From assembly GCA_944325605.1 (NCBI GenBank), contig CALVAX010000009.1, positions 1 to 64,000 of the forward strand: a DNA stretch of 64,000 nucleotides. Reading direction: 5' to 3'. Source of the stretch: Candidatus Gastranaerophilales bacterium (GTDB taxonomy: Bacteria; Cyanobacteriota; Vampirovibrionia; Gastranaerophilales; Gastranaerophilaceae). A program made the translations under genes and the position numbers. The notes below the pieces were generated by a model that did not search any database, had not been told where the DNA came from, and worked only from the letters and a program-made list of their open reading frames with translations. Positions 8,488 through 15,999 of the stretch are shown piece after piece; the first letter of the stretch is position 1, and each line of letters begins with the position of its first letter.

Positions 8488-9177
8488 TTATCGGATTAAG
8501 CCCTTTCTTAATTGTTCCATTATTGCTTTTTCGTTTCTGGCAAATTCCGCACTGCTCATTCTGCCGATTTGCTCACGGGTAAATACCCTCGCATTTGCAT
8601 CTGCCGCATTGGAGTTTTGTGCATTTGCTCTTAACTTCTCTTTGGCGGCCTTGTTTTCGTCATTTATTGATTTCTCGTGAGCCTGTTTCTGCAAATACCC
8701 GTCAATCGCACCTTGTTCCAACGCTTCTACCATTTGGGATATCTGCTGAATTTCATCCTTGTCAACTACGGCATTTGAATTTTTCAAATATTCCAGTACC
8801 TGTTTTCGTCCGTTCTGGTTGAAGAATTCCGGATTTTCCTTCAAAAAGGCTTCTATCCCCGGAACTATTCCGCCTGCCGGAACGGCCTGAGGCATGGGCT
8901 GAATTTGCTTGGCTATAATCTGTTGCGCCTTATACAGTATATAGTTCATCAAATGTTGTCCTTGCACCGGATTGATAATGCCTGACTGCATAAGACTGCC
9001 GATTATATTCATATCTCTCATCGCAGTTTGTCTTATAGAGTCTGCACTTCCTGTTCCGGTATTTGACACGACAGCCCCTGCACCAGGGATAAAACCGGAT
9101 GCCGGATTATTCATCAAACCCGTTTGCTGAGGCACGGCAGCAGATGAAATTTGATTTAATGTATTTGTATTCATCAT
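8488..9177 (-). CDS. Phage scaffold-like protein
   Basis: 229 residues, almost entirely helical and polar, with a Pro/Gly/Asn-rich N-terminus (SSAAVPQQTGLMNNPASGF), Gln-rich helices and a basic C-terminal helix (SAEFARNEKAIMEQLRKGLIR). This composition, plus position next to the capsid gene, is that of assembly scaffolds, whose basic C-terminal helix binds coat subunits. There is a segment ENPEFFNQNGRKQVLEYLK. It follows capsid in transcription order, the reverse of the usual scaffold-then-capsid order. Function rests on composition and context. Confidence 0.65.
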   Translation of the reverse strand: MMNTNTLNQISSAAVPQQTGLMNNPASGFIPGAGAVVSNTGTGSADSIRQTAMRDMNIIGSLMQSGIINPVQGQHLMNYILYKAQQIIAKQIQPMPQAVPAGGIVPGIEAFLKENPEFFNQNGRKQVLEYLKNSNAVVDKDEIQQISQMVEALEQGAIDGYLQKQAHEKSINDENKAAKEKLRANAQNSNAADANARVFTREQIGRMSSAEFARNEKAIMEQLRKGLIR

Positions 9178-9202
9178 TGAATTCTCTCCTTATTTCTTTT
9201 AA

Positions 9203-9241
9203 AAAAGCACCCGTTGCCTAAACACGCCAGCGGGCGCTTTT
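9203..9241 (-). terminator. Rho-independent terminator after the capsid gene
   Basis: Arms AAAAGCACCCG (9203-9213) and CGGGCGCTTTT (9231-9241). Read on the minus strand the stem AAAAGCGCCCG/CGGGTGCTTTT ends in six T residues. It lies 20 nt past the capsid stop and before the scaffold gene, so capsid mRNA can end here and be made in excess. Confidence 0.75.
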
Positions 9242-9261
9242 ATATGTGAAAGCCTGCTTGC

Positions 9262-10158
9262 TTAACCTTCTAAGTCCTCAGAACCTGAATCCGTATCTGA
9301 TGATGAGGCAGGATCTTTGACTACCATTTTAGCGAGTGCTTTAGGCTGAACAGTTTTTGCACCATAAAGGTAAAGTCCTCTTACCAAATCTGAAAAACTG
9401 TCTTTATCACGCAAGCTTTCGATTTTTGCCAATTGTGATGCAAAAGTGATTGCATCGTTTGTACCTGCAAGAATATAGTAATTATTTGAAACCGGTGTTA
9501 GATTGGTACTAACAAGAACATCCATGCCGGCAATTCTACCGATTGCACCTTCCCTGAGAGTTTCATCCGCAACGTTATTTGCGCCGATAAATTCTGTGCT
9601 TTGAAGAAGATAAGATTCAACAAGAGGGTTAATAACAACCCACGGACGCTTACCTGCCTTCACTGCATTAGAATCCTTAAGTTTCATTGCTAAATTCACA
9701 AACTGCTGATAAATAGTTGTTTTATCAAGGGTTACAGGAGCAGAATCTGAGCCGACAATATTGTCTTCATCCACATTTGCATGCATTGAAAGAAGATAGG
9801 CATCCTGCACTTCTTCAATTGCATTTTTGGCATTTTGAAGATGGGCTTCCATAATATCTGTATTTGCCTGAACCTGCGCAACATCATTAATCTTAAATGC
9901 GAAGAACTTTTTCTGATCAATGACAAGATCTGTTGATGTCGGCTCTAATTCACTGTAAGAAATCGAACCAGTTGTTAGTGTTGAAATCGTTACAGGAGCC
10001 GGTGTAATGATTTTTACCTTGTCGCCCTGATTTTTAATTTCTCCTTCATAGTTTCTGTTGACACATTGAAGCATTACACACTCTTTTTCAAGCATGGTGT
10101 TTAGTTTTGCACTCCATATTTCAGGAATAAAAGCTGAGTAAGAATTTGTGTCTGTCAT
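9262..10158 (-). CDS. Phage major capsid protein
   Basis: 298 residues. The start TDTNSYSAFIPEIWSAKLN and the following GEIKNQGDKVKIITPAPVTI are characteristic of phage coat proteins of the HK97-fold group (an N-arm, then a G-D-x-V-x-I strand). Further features are QKKFFAFKINDVAQVQAN, the helix AIEEVQDAYLLSM, and VINPLVESYLLQS followed by a G-R-I-A-G-M-D-V-L-V-S-T-N strand typical of the A domain. The tail is Ser/Asp/Glu-rich. Start supported by AAGGAAAAAG upstream. It lies next to the scaffold-like gene and is followed by a clear terminator, so it is probably expressed strongly. Confidence 0.88.
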   Translation of the reverse strand: MTDTNSYSAFIPEIWSAKLNTMLEKECVMLQCVNRNYEGEIKNQGDKVKIITPAPVTISTLTTGSISYSELEPTSTDLVIDQKKFFAFKINDVAQVQANTDIMEAHLQNAKNAIEEVQDAYLLSMHANVDEDNIVGSDSAPVTLDKTTIYQQFVNLAMKLKDSNAVKAGKRPWVVINPLVESYLLQSTEFIGANNVADETLREGAIGRIAGMDVLVSTNLTPVSNNYYILAGTNDAITFASQLAKIESLRDKDSFSDLVRGLYLYGAKTVQPKALAKMVVKDPASSSDTDSGSEDLEG

Positions 10159-10219
10159 GATTTTCTTTTTCCTTTCTTGGTTTTCAAAGTGTAAGTACTA
10201 TTTATATAAATGAGCAGCG

Positions 10220-11740
10220 CTAGTCATCGTTATATATTTCCCGGAATTGAAGCCCGATAATTGCCACATTTTCAGTCTGTTCCGAGCCTTCCACACACAG
10301 CTGCACGGCATAGTTGGATTCTGAGATTTCAGCCTTTTCAAGCACATCTTTATTTGCCGGCCAAACCGGAATATCAGCATCATCTTCGGCCCAGTGGCAG
10401 GGCAGATTGTCAGAAGTTTCATCGTCCGCCCAGATTAATTGATCGTAATGCACTGAATAAATCTTTTCCGGATCATCACCTAACTGACTGTCATAGTCTT
10501 TGTAAACAGAAAAATTAAAGTTGTTATCATAAGCATCATCCAGAATAAAATAAAATTCATCAATCACTTTTTTATGGTGCGGAGAACCGATTGAAAGGAA
10601 TGGAGATTTCCACATAAAATCAATCGGAACACCGTTGAATGTTGACCCGTAAGCCTCCCTGTAAATTTTTCCGGTATTGTCAGCCGTCACAACATAATTG
10701 TCAAACAAAGCTGCTGTTGTAACATTTTGCGGCACGACCCTTTTGTACCAGGCCTTATTCACATAATCGTTTATCCAGATAGTTTTGTAGTAATCCTCCG
10801 CAATATACGGAAGGAAAAACCACATTTGATTTTTATTTTCGTAATGCACACAGACAGCTTCGGAAAGTTTACTTGTATTAAGGTTGTCAAACTCCGGTTT
10901 TATTTTGAGCGAAATCTCTGAACCAAGCTGGATTTGGTTAAGTTCCCCGACCTGTTCAAGCGCATATATACCGGAAGACAGAAAATACTGTTTGTTATCC
11001 ACATTCACAACGCATCCGGGTGCAACAGTTCCTCTGTCGGCAAACGGAACTATTGCAAAATCATCAGGGCTTGTTCCGGTCAGCAGATAAACCATATTCT
11101 TCTTGTAAATCGCAAGATAATCCTTGTAAGATTTTAATGCTGTAATCTCTGCCGTATCTGTATGAAAATCGCTTATATATCCGGCGTCATTCTGGGTTGT
11201 AAAATCCGTGTAAGAGCCAAGAGCTGAATAATAAATAGTAGACTGGCTTGCAACCCACACACGGCTTTTGTAAACCGTCAAAACATCTCCTGTTACGGTT
11301 ATACCAGATGCATTTTTAAGATTACATTCAACAACACTGAATGAGGAATCATTTTTTATATAAAACAATCCGTCACTTTCGGTTATTACAAGTACGCCGT
11401 TTAAAAACGAGGCAAACCGGGGCTTTTTACCTTTTAATGTCTTATTAAGTTTTGTCATTGCGCCATTTTGAGGATTGTAGACATAAACTTTTCCTGAAAT
11501 AGTTGTTATAACAAGTTTTACATCATCTCTGTAAAACATTTCGTGAAGTCCGGTTATCGCATCATTATCAGGGACAGAGCAAAGCAAACTGTTGCCTGCC
11601 TGTTTTACAATTCCTCTGTTTTTGTATATTTCAACATTTTTGCTGTCCGACCAGTACATCTTTTTTGTATCAATTCCCAGCTCTGTCTTAGTGAGCGCAA
11701 AATTAATCCCGCCGGATAAATCGTAAAAATCTGTTTCCAT
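10220..11740 (-). CDS. Phage beta-propeller-like hub/tail-stabilisation protein
   Basis: About 506 residues, rich in beta strands with repeated short blades (KLVITTISGKVYVYNPQNG, NGVLVITESDGLFYIKN, KSRVWVASQSTIYYSAL, YLAIYKKNMVYLLTG), the composition of P22 gp10-like hub proteins that plug the portal after packaging. The start METDFYDLSGGIN at 11740 is chosen over an upstream ATG at 11773 because AGAGG lies a few nt upstream and the DLSGG motif is the usual N-terminus of this group. The gene begins 2 nt after the amidase stop, so the two are probably translationally coupled. The C-terminus ends in a third beta-rich domain (VQLCVEGSEQTENVAIIG). Confidence 0.65.
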   Translation of the reverse strand: METDFYDLSGGINFALTKTELGIDTKKMYWSDSKNVEIYKNRGIVKQAGNSLLCSVPDNDAITGLHEMFYRDDVKLVITTISGKVYVYNPQNGAMTKLNKTLKGKKPRFASFLNGVLVITESDGLFYIKNDSSFSVVECNLKNASGITVTGDVLTVYKSRVWVASQSTIYYSALGSYTDFTTQNDAGYISDFHTDTAEITALKSYKDYLAIYKKNMVYLLTGTSPDDFAIVPFADRGTVAPGCVVNVDNKQYFLSSGIYALEQVGELNQIQLGSEISLKIKPEFDNLNTSKLSEAVCVHYENKNQMWFFLPYIAEDYYKTIWINDYVNKAWYKRVVPQNVTTAALFDNYVVTADNTGKIYREAYGSTFNGVPIDFMWKSPFLSIGSPHHKKVIDEFYFILDDAYDNNFNFSVYKDYDSQLGDDPEKIYSVHYDQLIWADDETSDNLPCHWAEDDADIPVWPANKDVLEKAEISESNYAVQLCVEGSEQTENVAIIGLQFREIYNDD

Positions 11741-11742
11741 AC

Positions 11743-12240
11743 CTAAACCTCTTTCATTTTTGCTTTGTACCATCTGATTTTTGAACGTATAAAGTCCCCT
11801 GCCTCATTTTTGCCAACCCATGGATACGGCGGAATATAAGTAATATCAGGCTTGCCGTAACTGGTTGTAGAAGGATGCCGGATGCCGAATTCATAATGCG
11901 TCATAACTCCGGATTTATCAGTCTTTAGCCCGTATTTAAGAACAATTCCGGCTGATAATTGCATTGCGGCTTCAAATTGAATAGGTGTTATAGGATACTT
12001 TCCGCAATGTTGTCTGTCCTGAAAACCTTCCATTGCGCATAGAGCAATCCCGATTGAACCGGTATTTCCGCCTCCGGTGTGTGCAGCATAACAGCCTTTT
12101 ACACATACAAGATTATCCTCCGGCCTGAATTTTCCCTTATAAATCCTTCCGTCCCCGCATACCAAAAAATGATAATAGTTCCTCTCTGCTGCCGTCGGAT
12201 AATATTCTCCGGCAGTCCAGTGTAATATAATTCTTTTCAT
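11743..12240 (-). CDS. N-acetylmuramoyl-L-alanine amidase (Amidase_2 endolysin)
   Basis: 165 residues with the AmpD/PGRP-type zinc amidase fold. Zinc ligands and catalysis: His7 in ILHWTAGE, His122 (about) in GIRHPSTTS and Asp132 in KPDITY, with Lys130, spaced as His154/Lys162/Asp164 of AmpD. The central AAHTGGGNTGSIGIALCAM is typical. It has no signal peptide, as expected for a lysin released by a holin. It is the second gene of the phage module. It would cleave the amide between MurNAc and the stem peptide during lysis. Confidence 0.9.
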   Translation of the reverse strand: MKRIILHWTAGEYYPTAAERNYYHFLVCGDGRIYKGKFRPEDNLVCVKGCYAAHTGGGNTGSIGIALCAMEGFQDRQHCGKYPITPIQFEAAMQLSAGIVLKYGLKTDKSGVMTHYEFGIRHPSTTSYGKPDITYIPPYPWVGKNEAGDFIRSKIRWYKAKMKEV

Positions 12241-12248
12241 AGCTTGTC

Positions 12249-12464
12249 CTAACTTTTTTTGTTTTTTTTAAACAGTTTTGAATTGTCTACAAAAAATAAA
12301 ACTGCAGCATTGACCCGGTTTTTCGCTTTTAATTTCATAATTATCCTTGTTATATGAGTCTGAACCGTACGCTCGGAAATCCTCAATTTAACACCGATTT
12401 CTTTATCGGAATAGCCTTGAGCAACCAAAGTCAAAACATTAAGTTCCTTTGGCGATATATTCAT
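12249..12464 (-). CDS. LuxR-type (GerE) HTH regulator, single domain
   Basis: 71 residues made almost only of a LuxR C-terminal HTH: SPKELNVLTLVAQGYSDKEI, then ISERTVQTHITRIIMKLKAKNRVNAA, with the conserved T-V-x-x-H recognition helix. No receiver domain or sensing domain. It is the first gene of the module, 8 nt before the amidase, and has AAGGAATTAAG upstream of its ATG. A stand-alone HTH of this kind as leader of late phage genes could activate the module, or respond to the host. The basic tail (KLFKKNKKS) may add non-specific DNA affinity. Confidence 0.8.
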   Translation of the reverse strand: MNISPKELNVLTLVAQGYSDKEIGVKLRISERTVQTHITRIIMKLKAKNRVNAAVLFFVDNSKLFKKNKKS

Positions 12465-12546
12465 TACTTAATTCCTTAATTTTTTAAGCTATCTTTCCAT
12501 CTTAACCTATCCATATCCAGTTTCATTAATAATATCTCTGTCCAAT

Positions 12547-12569
12547 AAAAAGGGAGGAAAAATCCTCCC
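12547..12569 (-). terminator. Strong rho-independent terminator
   Basis: GGGAGGA (12552-12558) pairs with TCCTCCC (12563-12569), and on the minus strand is followed by TTTTTATTGG. It would stop a minus-strand transcript coming from 12570-12890, where no clear gene is seen, and insulate the phage module from it. Confidence 0.75.
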
Positions 12570-12619
12570 GATAGAGTAAGATAGTTTAAAAATACTTCCG
12601 TATTAAACGGATTAGGGTG

Positions 12620-12748
12620 TTAAGAGTTGGAGTTTAAATAATAAAACATCTTAAATAGACCCTTTGCTGTGCAAAGGATTTTCAATGTACAAATCTTTTT
12701 CCGGACAATTTGCCCTCTTTTAGAAATACTTGCTGTCAAATATTTCAT
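12620..12748 (-). CDS. Possible small basic ORF (42 aa), uncertain
   Basis: Starts ATG AAA TAT TTG and codes MKYLTASISKRGQIVRKK, then a Cys/Leu/Lys-rich stretch ending YYLNSNS. It is basic with a hydrophobic centre and ends 51 nt before the terminator at 12547-12569. No Shine-Dalgarno and no recognised relative. It could be chance, or the interval could be a non-coding RNA gene. Confidence 0.2.
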   Translation of the reverse strand: MKYLTASISKRGQIVRKKICTLKILCTAKGLFKMFYYLNSNS

Positions 12749-12890
12749 TTTTTTGATTTTAATACATTTTAAGGTTTTAACAGTAAGAAAATATCCCGTT
12801 GTTCTCCCTTACCGGTCTAAAAGCTTCTTCCCTTCTGATTTTTATCCCGGTTGTATCTTTATATTCTGAGTATAACCGATTTTTAAAATA

Positions 12891-12942
12891 AAAAAAGTCC
12901 GTAATTTTACTTAAGTAAAAATACGTACGTATTTTTACGGAC
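12891..12942 (-). terminator. zupT terminator with nested palindromes
   Basis: Outer arms GTCCGTAA (12897-12904) and TTACGGAC (12935-12942); on the minus strand followed by TTTTTTTATT. Inside are two overlapping perfect palindromes, TTTTACTTAAGTAAAA (12905-12920) and AAAATACGTACGTATTTT (within 12917-12936), so the RNA can fold as one long or two short hairpins. Confidence 0.75.
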
Positions 12943-12986
12943 AAGCAATCGCCAAAAAGCTTGCGGCATAAGAATTTCGGACACCA

Positions 12987-13790
12987 TTAAACTTGACCTA
13001 ATAATATCAATCCTGTCCAAATAAATAAAATACCGGTAACTATTCCGATCATGGAAAGATGCCAGTTTCCATATTCACGGGATAAAGGAAGCAGAGTGTC
13101 AAAAGAAAGGTAAATCATAATACCGGCAACAGCCGCAAGAAGAATTCCGACAAGAACCTGCGGAAGGAAAAGACTGAACAAAAACATGCCTATTACAGCC
13201 CCGATAGGCTCTGTAATACCGGATAAGGCCGCATAAAGCATTGCATAACGTTTTTTGCCCGTAACATGGTATATAGGAAGCGCAACAGCAATCCCTTCCG
13301 GAATATTATGAATAGCAATCGCAAGTCCGACCGAAATTCCGAGCGTCAAGTTCTGAGTTGTAGTCAAAAATGTTGCCATACCTTCCGGAAAATTGTGAAC
13401 ACATATTGCAATAGCTGTCAAAAGACCTGCTCTTTTAATTTTATGTCTGTGAGCACAAGGAGCCTCCGGATCTGCAAGTTCATCAGGATCAACATGGTCA
13501 GGCAAAAAATAATCAATCAATATTGCAACAACAATACCCGCGATAAATCCGGCAAGAACAAGCCAGTCAAAGTGATTTGGGAAATTTACGGAAAGCATTT
13601 CGCCGGCTTCCGGAATAATATCAGTGAAAGAAAGAAAAATCATAACACCGGCTGAAAACCCCAGCCCTACAGATAAAGCCTTTAGGTTGTCCTTTTTGAC
13701 AATAAAAGCTATTGCTCCGCCCACCGCAGTTGTCAAACCTGCGATAAGTGTCATTATCATTGCTATTCCGAAATTTTGTGGTAATGTCAT
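12987..13790 (-). CDS. zupT: Zinc transporter ZupT (ZIP family)
   Basis: 267 residues with about eight TM helices. Two ZIP signatures hold the metal path: CVHNFPEGMATF in TM4 and AIHNIPEGIAVALP in TM5, both H-N-x-P-E-G. A cytoplasmic loop HVDPDELADPEAPCAHRHKIK has the acid/His metal-binding character of ZIP loops. It would import Zn2+ and other divalent cations across the inner membrane. Start has TAGGAG upstream. It is divergent from the FliI-type ATPase gene with an 84-bp gap. No Zur-like box was identified in that gap. Confidence 0.93.
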   Translation of the reverse strand: MTLPQNFGIAMIMTLIAGLTTAVGGAIAFIVKKDNLKALSVGLGFSAGVMIFLSFTDIIPEAGEMLSVNFPNHFDWLVLAGFIAGIVVAILIDYFLPDHVDPDELADPEAPCAHRHKIKRAGLLTAIAICVHNFPEGMATFLTTTQNLTLGISVGLAIAIHNIPEGIAVALPIYHVTGKKRYAMLYAALSGITEPIGAVIGMFLFSLFLPQVLVGILLAAVAGIMIYLSFDTLLPLSREYGNWHLSMIGIVTGILFIWTGLILLGQV

Positions 13791-13839
13791 CTATCTTACT
13801 CCTAAATTATTTTACCACAAAGGAAAATATGTAAACAAA

Positions 13840-13868
13840 TTGTTTTTTGAATTAATTCTAATTATAAT
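13840..13868 (+). promoter_or_regulatory. Promoter giving a leaderless fliI-like mRNA
   Basis: TTGTTT (13840-13845), 17-nt spacer, TATAAT (13863-13868). The -10 box ends 6 nt before the ATG at 13875, so the predicted start is the A of the ATG. There is no Shine-Dalgarno. Confidence 0.7.
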
Positions 13869-13874
13869 CTTATT

Positions 13875-15221
13875 ATGCAAAACATTGACGACAGCAGATT
13901 AATTGACCTGAAACAGAGGGTTAAGGAAAAACTGAATGAAACGACACTTTTTAAGTTTAAAGGAACGGTATCAAAGCTTCTGGGCCTGACAGTAGAAGTC
14001 AAACTTCCGGGACTTAAAATCGGTGATTTATGCTACATTGAAACTGAAACAGGAGAGAAAAAACCTGCGGAAGTCGTAGCATTTAAAGGAGAAGCGGCGC
14101 AGCTGCTCTTACTTCTTGACGGAAACGGAATTGGTCAGGGAAGCTTAGTCACATCAATGGGAAAACCGATTATTATACCTGTCGGGGACTTTCTTCTTGG
14201 AAGACTTATAAACCCTATGGGAGAACCGATTGACGACAAGCCTCTTGATACAACGGGAGCAGTCTGGAAACCGATAGAAGGGCCGCCGCCCGGGCCTTTT
14301 GAAAGACCTATTATTACCGAAATATTTTCAACAGGAGTCAGGGCAATCGACAGCTGCATGACAATGGGCTGCGGACAGCGTCTGGGCTTGTTTGCAGGGT
14401 CAGGGGTCGGCAAAAGTACGCTTCTTGGCATGATTGCGAGAAATTCTGACGCAGACGTCAACGTTGTTGCGCTAATCGGAGAACGCGGCAGGGAAGTTAA
14501 AGAGTTTGTAGAGGATTCTCTCGGTGAAGAAGGTATGAAAAAATCCGTTCTTGTCTGCTCTACGGGCGACCAGCCGCCTTTGATAAGACAAAAAGCTTTA
14601 CTTACAGCCACTGCCGTTTGTGAATACTTCAGAGATCAGGGCAAAAAAGTTTTCCTTATGACAGATACAGTAACCCGTTGTGCAATGGCGGGCCGCGAAG
14701 TCGGGCTTTCAATCGGGGAACCGCCGACTATGAAAGGTTATCCGCCGTCTATTTTTTCATGGCTTCAAAAAGTTCTTGAAAGAGCCGGAAACAGCCCGAA
14801 AGGGTCTATAACCGCACTTTATACGGTTTTGATGGAAGGCGATGACATCTCAGACCCGATTGTCGACATTGTAAGAGGTATTGTCGACGGGCACATATTC
14901 TTGTCGCGTAAAGTTGCAGAGATGAACCACTACCCTGCAATCGACGTTCTTGGAAGTATTTCAAGGCTTATGTCAGCAATTGCAACACCCGAACACAAGG
15001 CCGCGGCAGGAAAAATGCGTGCGATTATGGCTCTTTACAGGGAAAACAAGGACTTGATTGATGTCGGTATGTACCAGCCCGGAACCAACCCGAAACTTGA
15101 TATAGCAATCGAAATGATGCCAAAAATCAATGCCTTTCTGCAGCAGAGAACTTCAGATATTGTAAGTATGGACACAACGGTCAGCACGCTTGTTGAGATG
15201 ATGAAGGATGTGGATATTTAG
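13875..15221 (+). CDS. fliI: FliI/SctN-family type III export ATPase
   Basis: 448 residues, the usual length of flagellar/type III secretion ATPases. N-terminal beta barrel (about 20-90), then the FliI-like GDFLLGRLINPMGEPID, Walker A GLFAGSGVGKSTLLGMIAR (Gly/Lys at about 174-181), ALIGERGREVKEFVED, the Walker B region VFLMTDTVTRCAMAGREVGL and SIGEPPTMKGYPPSIFSWL, and a helical C-terminal domain. These signatures separate FliI/SctN from F1 and Rho. It would energise and unfold export substrates at a type III gate. No flagellar gene flanks it: zupT is on the left, a small unknown gene on the right. It may act with the soluble FlhA C-domain protein at 31273-32748. Its promoter suggests a leaderless mRNA. 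Confidence 0.93.
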   Translation: MQNIDDSRLIDLKQRVKEKLNETTLFKFKGTVSKLLGLTVEVKLPGLKIGDLCYIETETGEKKPAEVVAFKGEAAQLLLLLDGNGIGQGSLVTSMGKPIIIPVGDFLLGRLINPMGEPIDDKPLDTTGAVWKPIEGPPPGPFERPIITEIFSTGVRAIDSCMTMGCGQRLGLFAGSGVGKSTLLGMIARNSDADVNVVALIGERGREVKEFVEDSLGEEGMKKSVLVCSTGDQPPLIRQKALLTATAVCEYFRDQGKKVFLMTDTVTRCAMAGREVGLSIGEPPTMKGYPPSIFSWLQKVLERAGNSPKGSITALYTVLMEGDDISDPIVDIVRGIVDGHIFLSRKVAEMNHYPAIDVLGSISRLMSAIATPEHKAAAGKMRAIMALYRENKDLIDVGMYQPGTNPKLDIAIEMMPKINAFLQQRTSDIVSMDTTVSTLVEMMKDVDI

Positions 15222-15234
15222 ACCTCAAGGACAA

Positions 15235-15477
15235 TCAGACATTCAGATGATTTAAAGAGGCTTTCAATTTTTCGACAACAAAAAGTGCAGAGCCTGCTTT
15301 GTCATAGAGCGTCTGGCTCATGGCATTAATATCTTTTGCAGAAAAATCAAAATCATTTCCCCAGCCCGAAGTGGAATTAGACAAGAATTTAATATGAGAT
15401 AACAAATCTTCTAACTTATATTCAAGTTCGGAAATTAAATCTTCATAACGCCCGAACGGAGTATTGTCCTGTTCCAT
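15235..15477 (-). CDS. Small helical protein of unknown function
   Basis: 80 residues, acidic and helical: RYEDLISELEYKLEDLLSHI, a polar turn with GWGNDFDFSAKD, then AMSQTLYDKAGSALFVVEKL. No recognised domain. ATG preceded by AAGGTGA. It is convergent with the export ATPase gene, 13 bp from its stop. Small helical proteins next to type III ATPases are sometimes chaperones or FliJ-like stalks, but convergent orientation gives no operon support and I do not claim it. Confidence 0.6.
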   Translation of the reverse strand: MEQDNTPFGRYEDLISELEYKLEDLLSHIKFLSNSTSGWGNDFDFSAKDINAMSQTLYDKAGSALFVVEKLKASLNHLNV

Positions 15478-15586
15478 AAATCACCTTAAATATTAAGCAA
15501 TATTTCAATAATCAAATTATAGCTTGATAATATCAAGTTGTCAACAGAAAAATATCTTTTACACAACAAAAAAATACAATGTAAAT

Positions 15587-15790
15587 ATGATTATTGTGAA
15601 TTTATTTAAAGTCAAATGGAATAAACGATACACAGGCAAAGAGCTTGCTGAAGCTTCAGGTCTTAGTACAACCACTATTACCAAACTTATGAAAGGCGAG
15701 CACGTTGATCTAAAACTCAGCACGCTTGAAAAAATTGCCAAATTTTTAAAATGCAGTGTTAAAGATATCTTAGAAGAAATTCCGGACTAG
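15587..15790 (+). CDS. XRE-family HTH regulator, tandem copy 1
   Basis: About 67 residues: MIIVNLFKVKWNKRYTGKEL, then an HTH (LAEASGLSTTTITKLMKGE) and TLEKIAKFLKCSVKDILEEIPD, the Cro/CI type of the short HTH_26 group. I start at the ATG at 15587: TACAAT ends 6 nt before it (15575-15580), the same spacing as several other genes here, and no Shine-Dalgarno is present. The second copy follows after 5 bp. The last 102 nt of the two copies are almost identical. A small transcription factor of unknown target. Confidence 0.8.
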   Translation: MIIVNLFKVKWNKRYTGKELAEASGLSTTTITKLMKGEHVDLKLSTLEKIAKFLKCSVKDILEEIPD

Positions 15791-15795
15791 GTTTT

Positions 15796-15999
15796 ATGGT
15801 TATTATTAATTTATTTAGAGTTAGATGGAATAAACGTTACACCAGAAAAGAAATTGCGGAATTAACCGGGATCAGTCCTGCAACAATCACTAAATTAATG
15901 AAAGGCGAGCATGTTGATCTAAAACTCAGCACGCTTGAAAAAATTGCCAAATTTTTAAAATGCAGTGTTAAAGATATCTTAGAAGAAATTCCGGACTAA
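15796..15999 (+). CDS. XRE-family HTH regulator, tandem copy 2
   Basis: 67 residues, beginning VIINLFRVRWNKRYTRKEIA. The HTH is ELTGISPATITKLMKGE and the C-terminal half is identical to copy 1. The N-terminal half differs at several positions, including the recognition part (TGISPATI against SGLSTTTI), so the two probably bind related but distinct operators or form heterodimers. It is only 5 bp downstream of copy 1 and must be cotranscribed. The stop is followed by repeat-rich DNA. Confidence 0.8.
   Translation: MVIINLFRVRWNKRYTRKEIAELTGISPATITKLMKGEHVDLKLSTLEKIAKFLKCSVKDILEEIPD

Larger units (their letters stand above)
12465..12986. other. Gene-poor 522-bp interval
   Basis: Between the phage regulator and zupT. 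It holds two minus-strand terminators (12547-12569 and 12891-12942), a small hairpin CCTTTGC-TGT-GCAAAGG (12661-12677) and a possible 42-codon basic ORF on the minus strand (12748-12620). No tRNA, direct repeat or integrase remnant was seen that would mark a phage attachment site. Confidence 0.6.

Noticed and set aside
12465-12986. Attachment site of the phage module
   Set aside because: No tRNA and no direct repeat matching the left flank (1959-2120) was seen, and the outer left border may lie outside the window.
14135-14611. 158-codon antisense frame in the export ATPase gene
   Set aside because: Lies opposite the conserved Walker A and B regions; a shadow frame.
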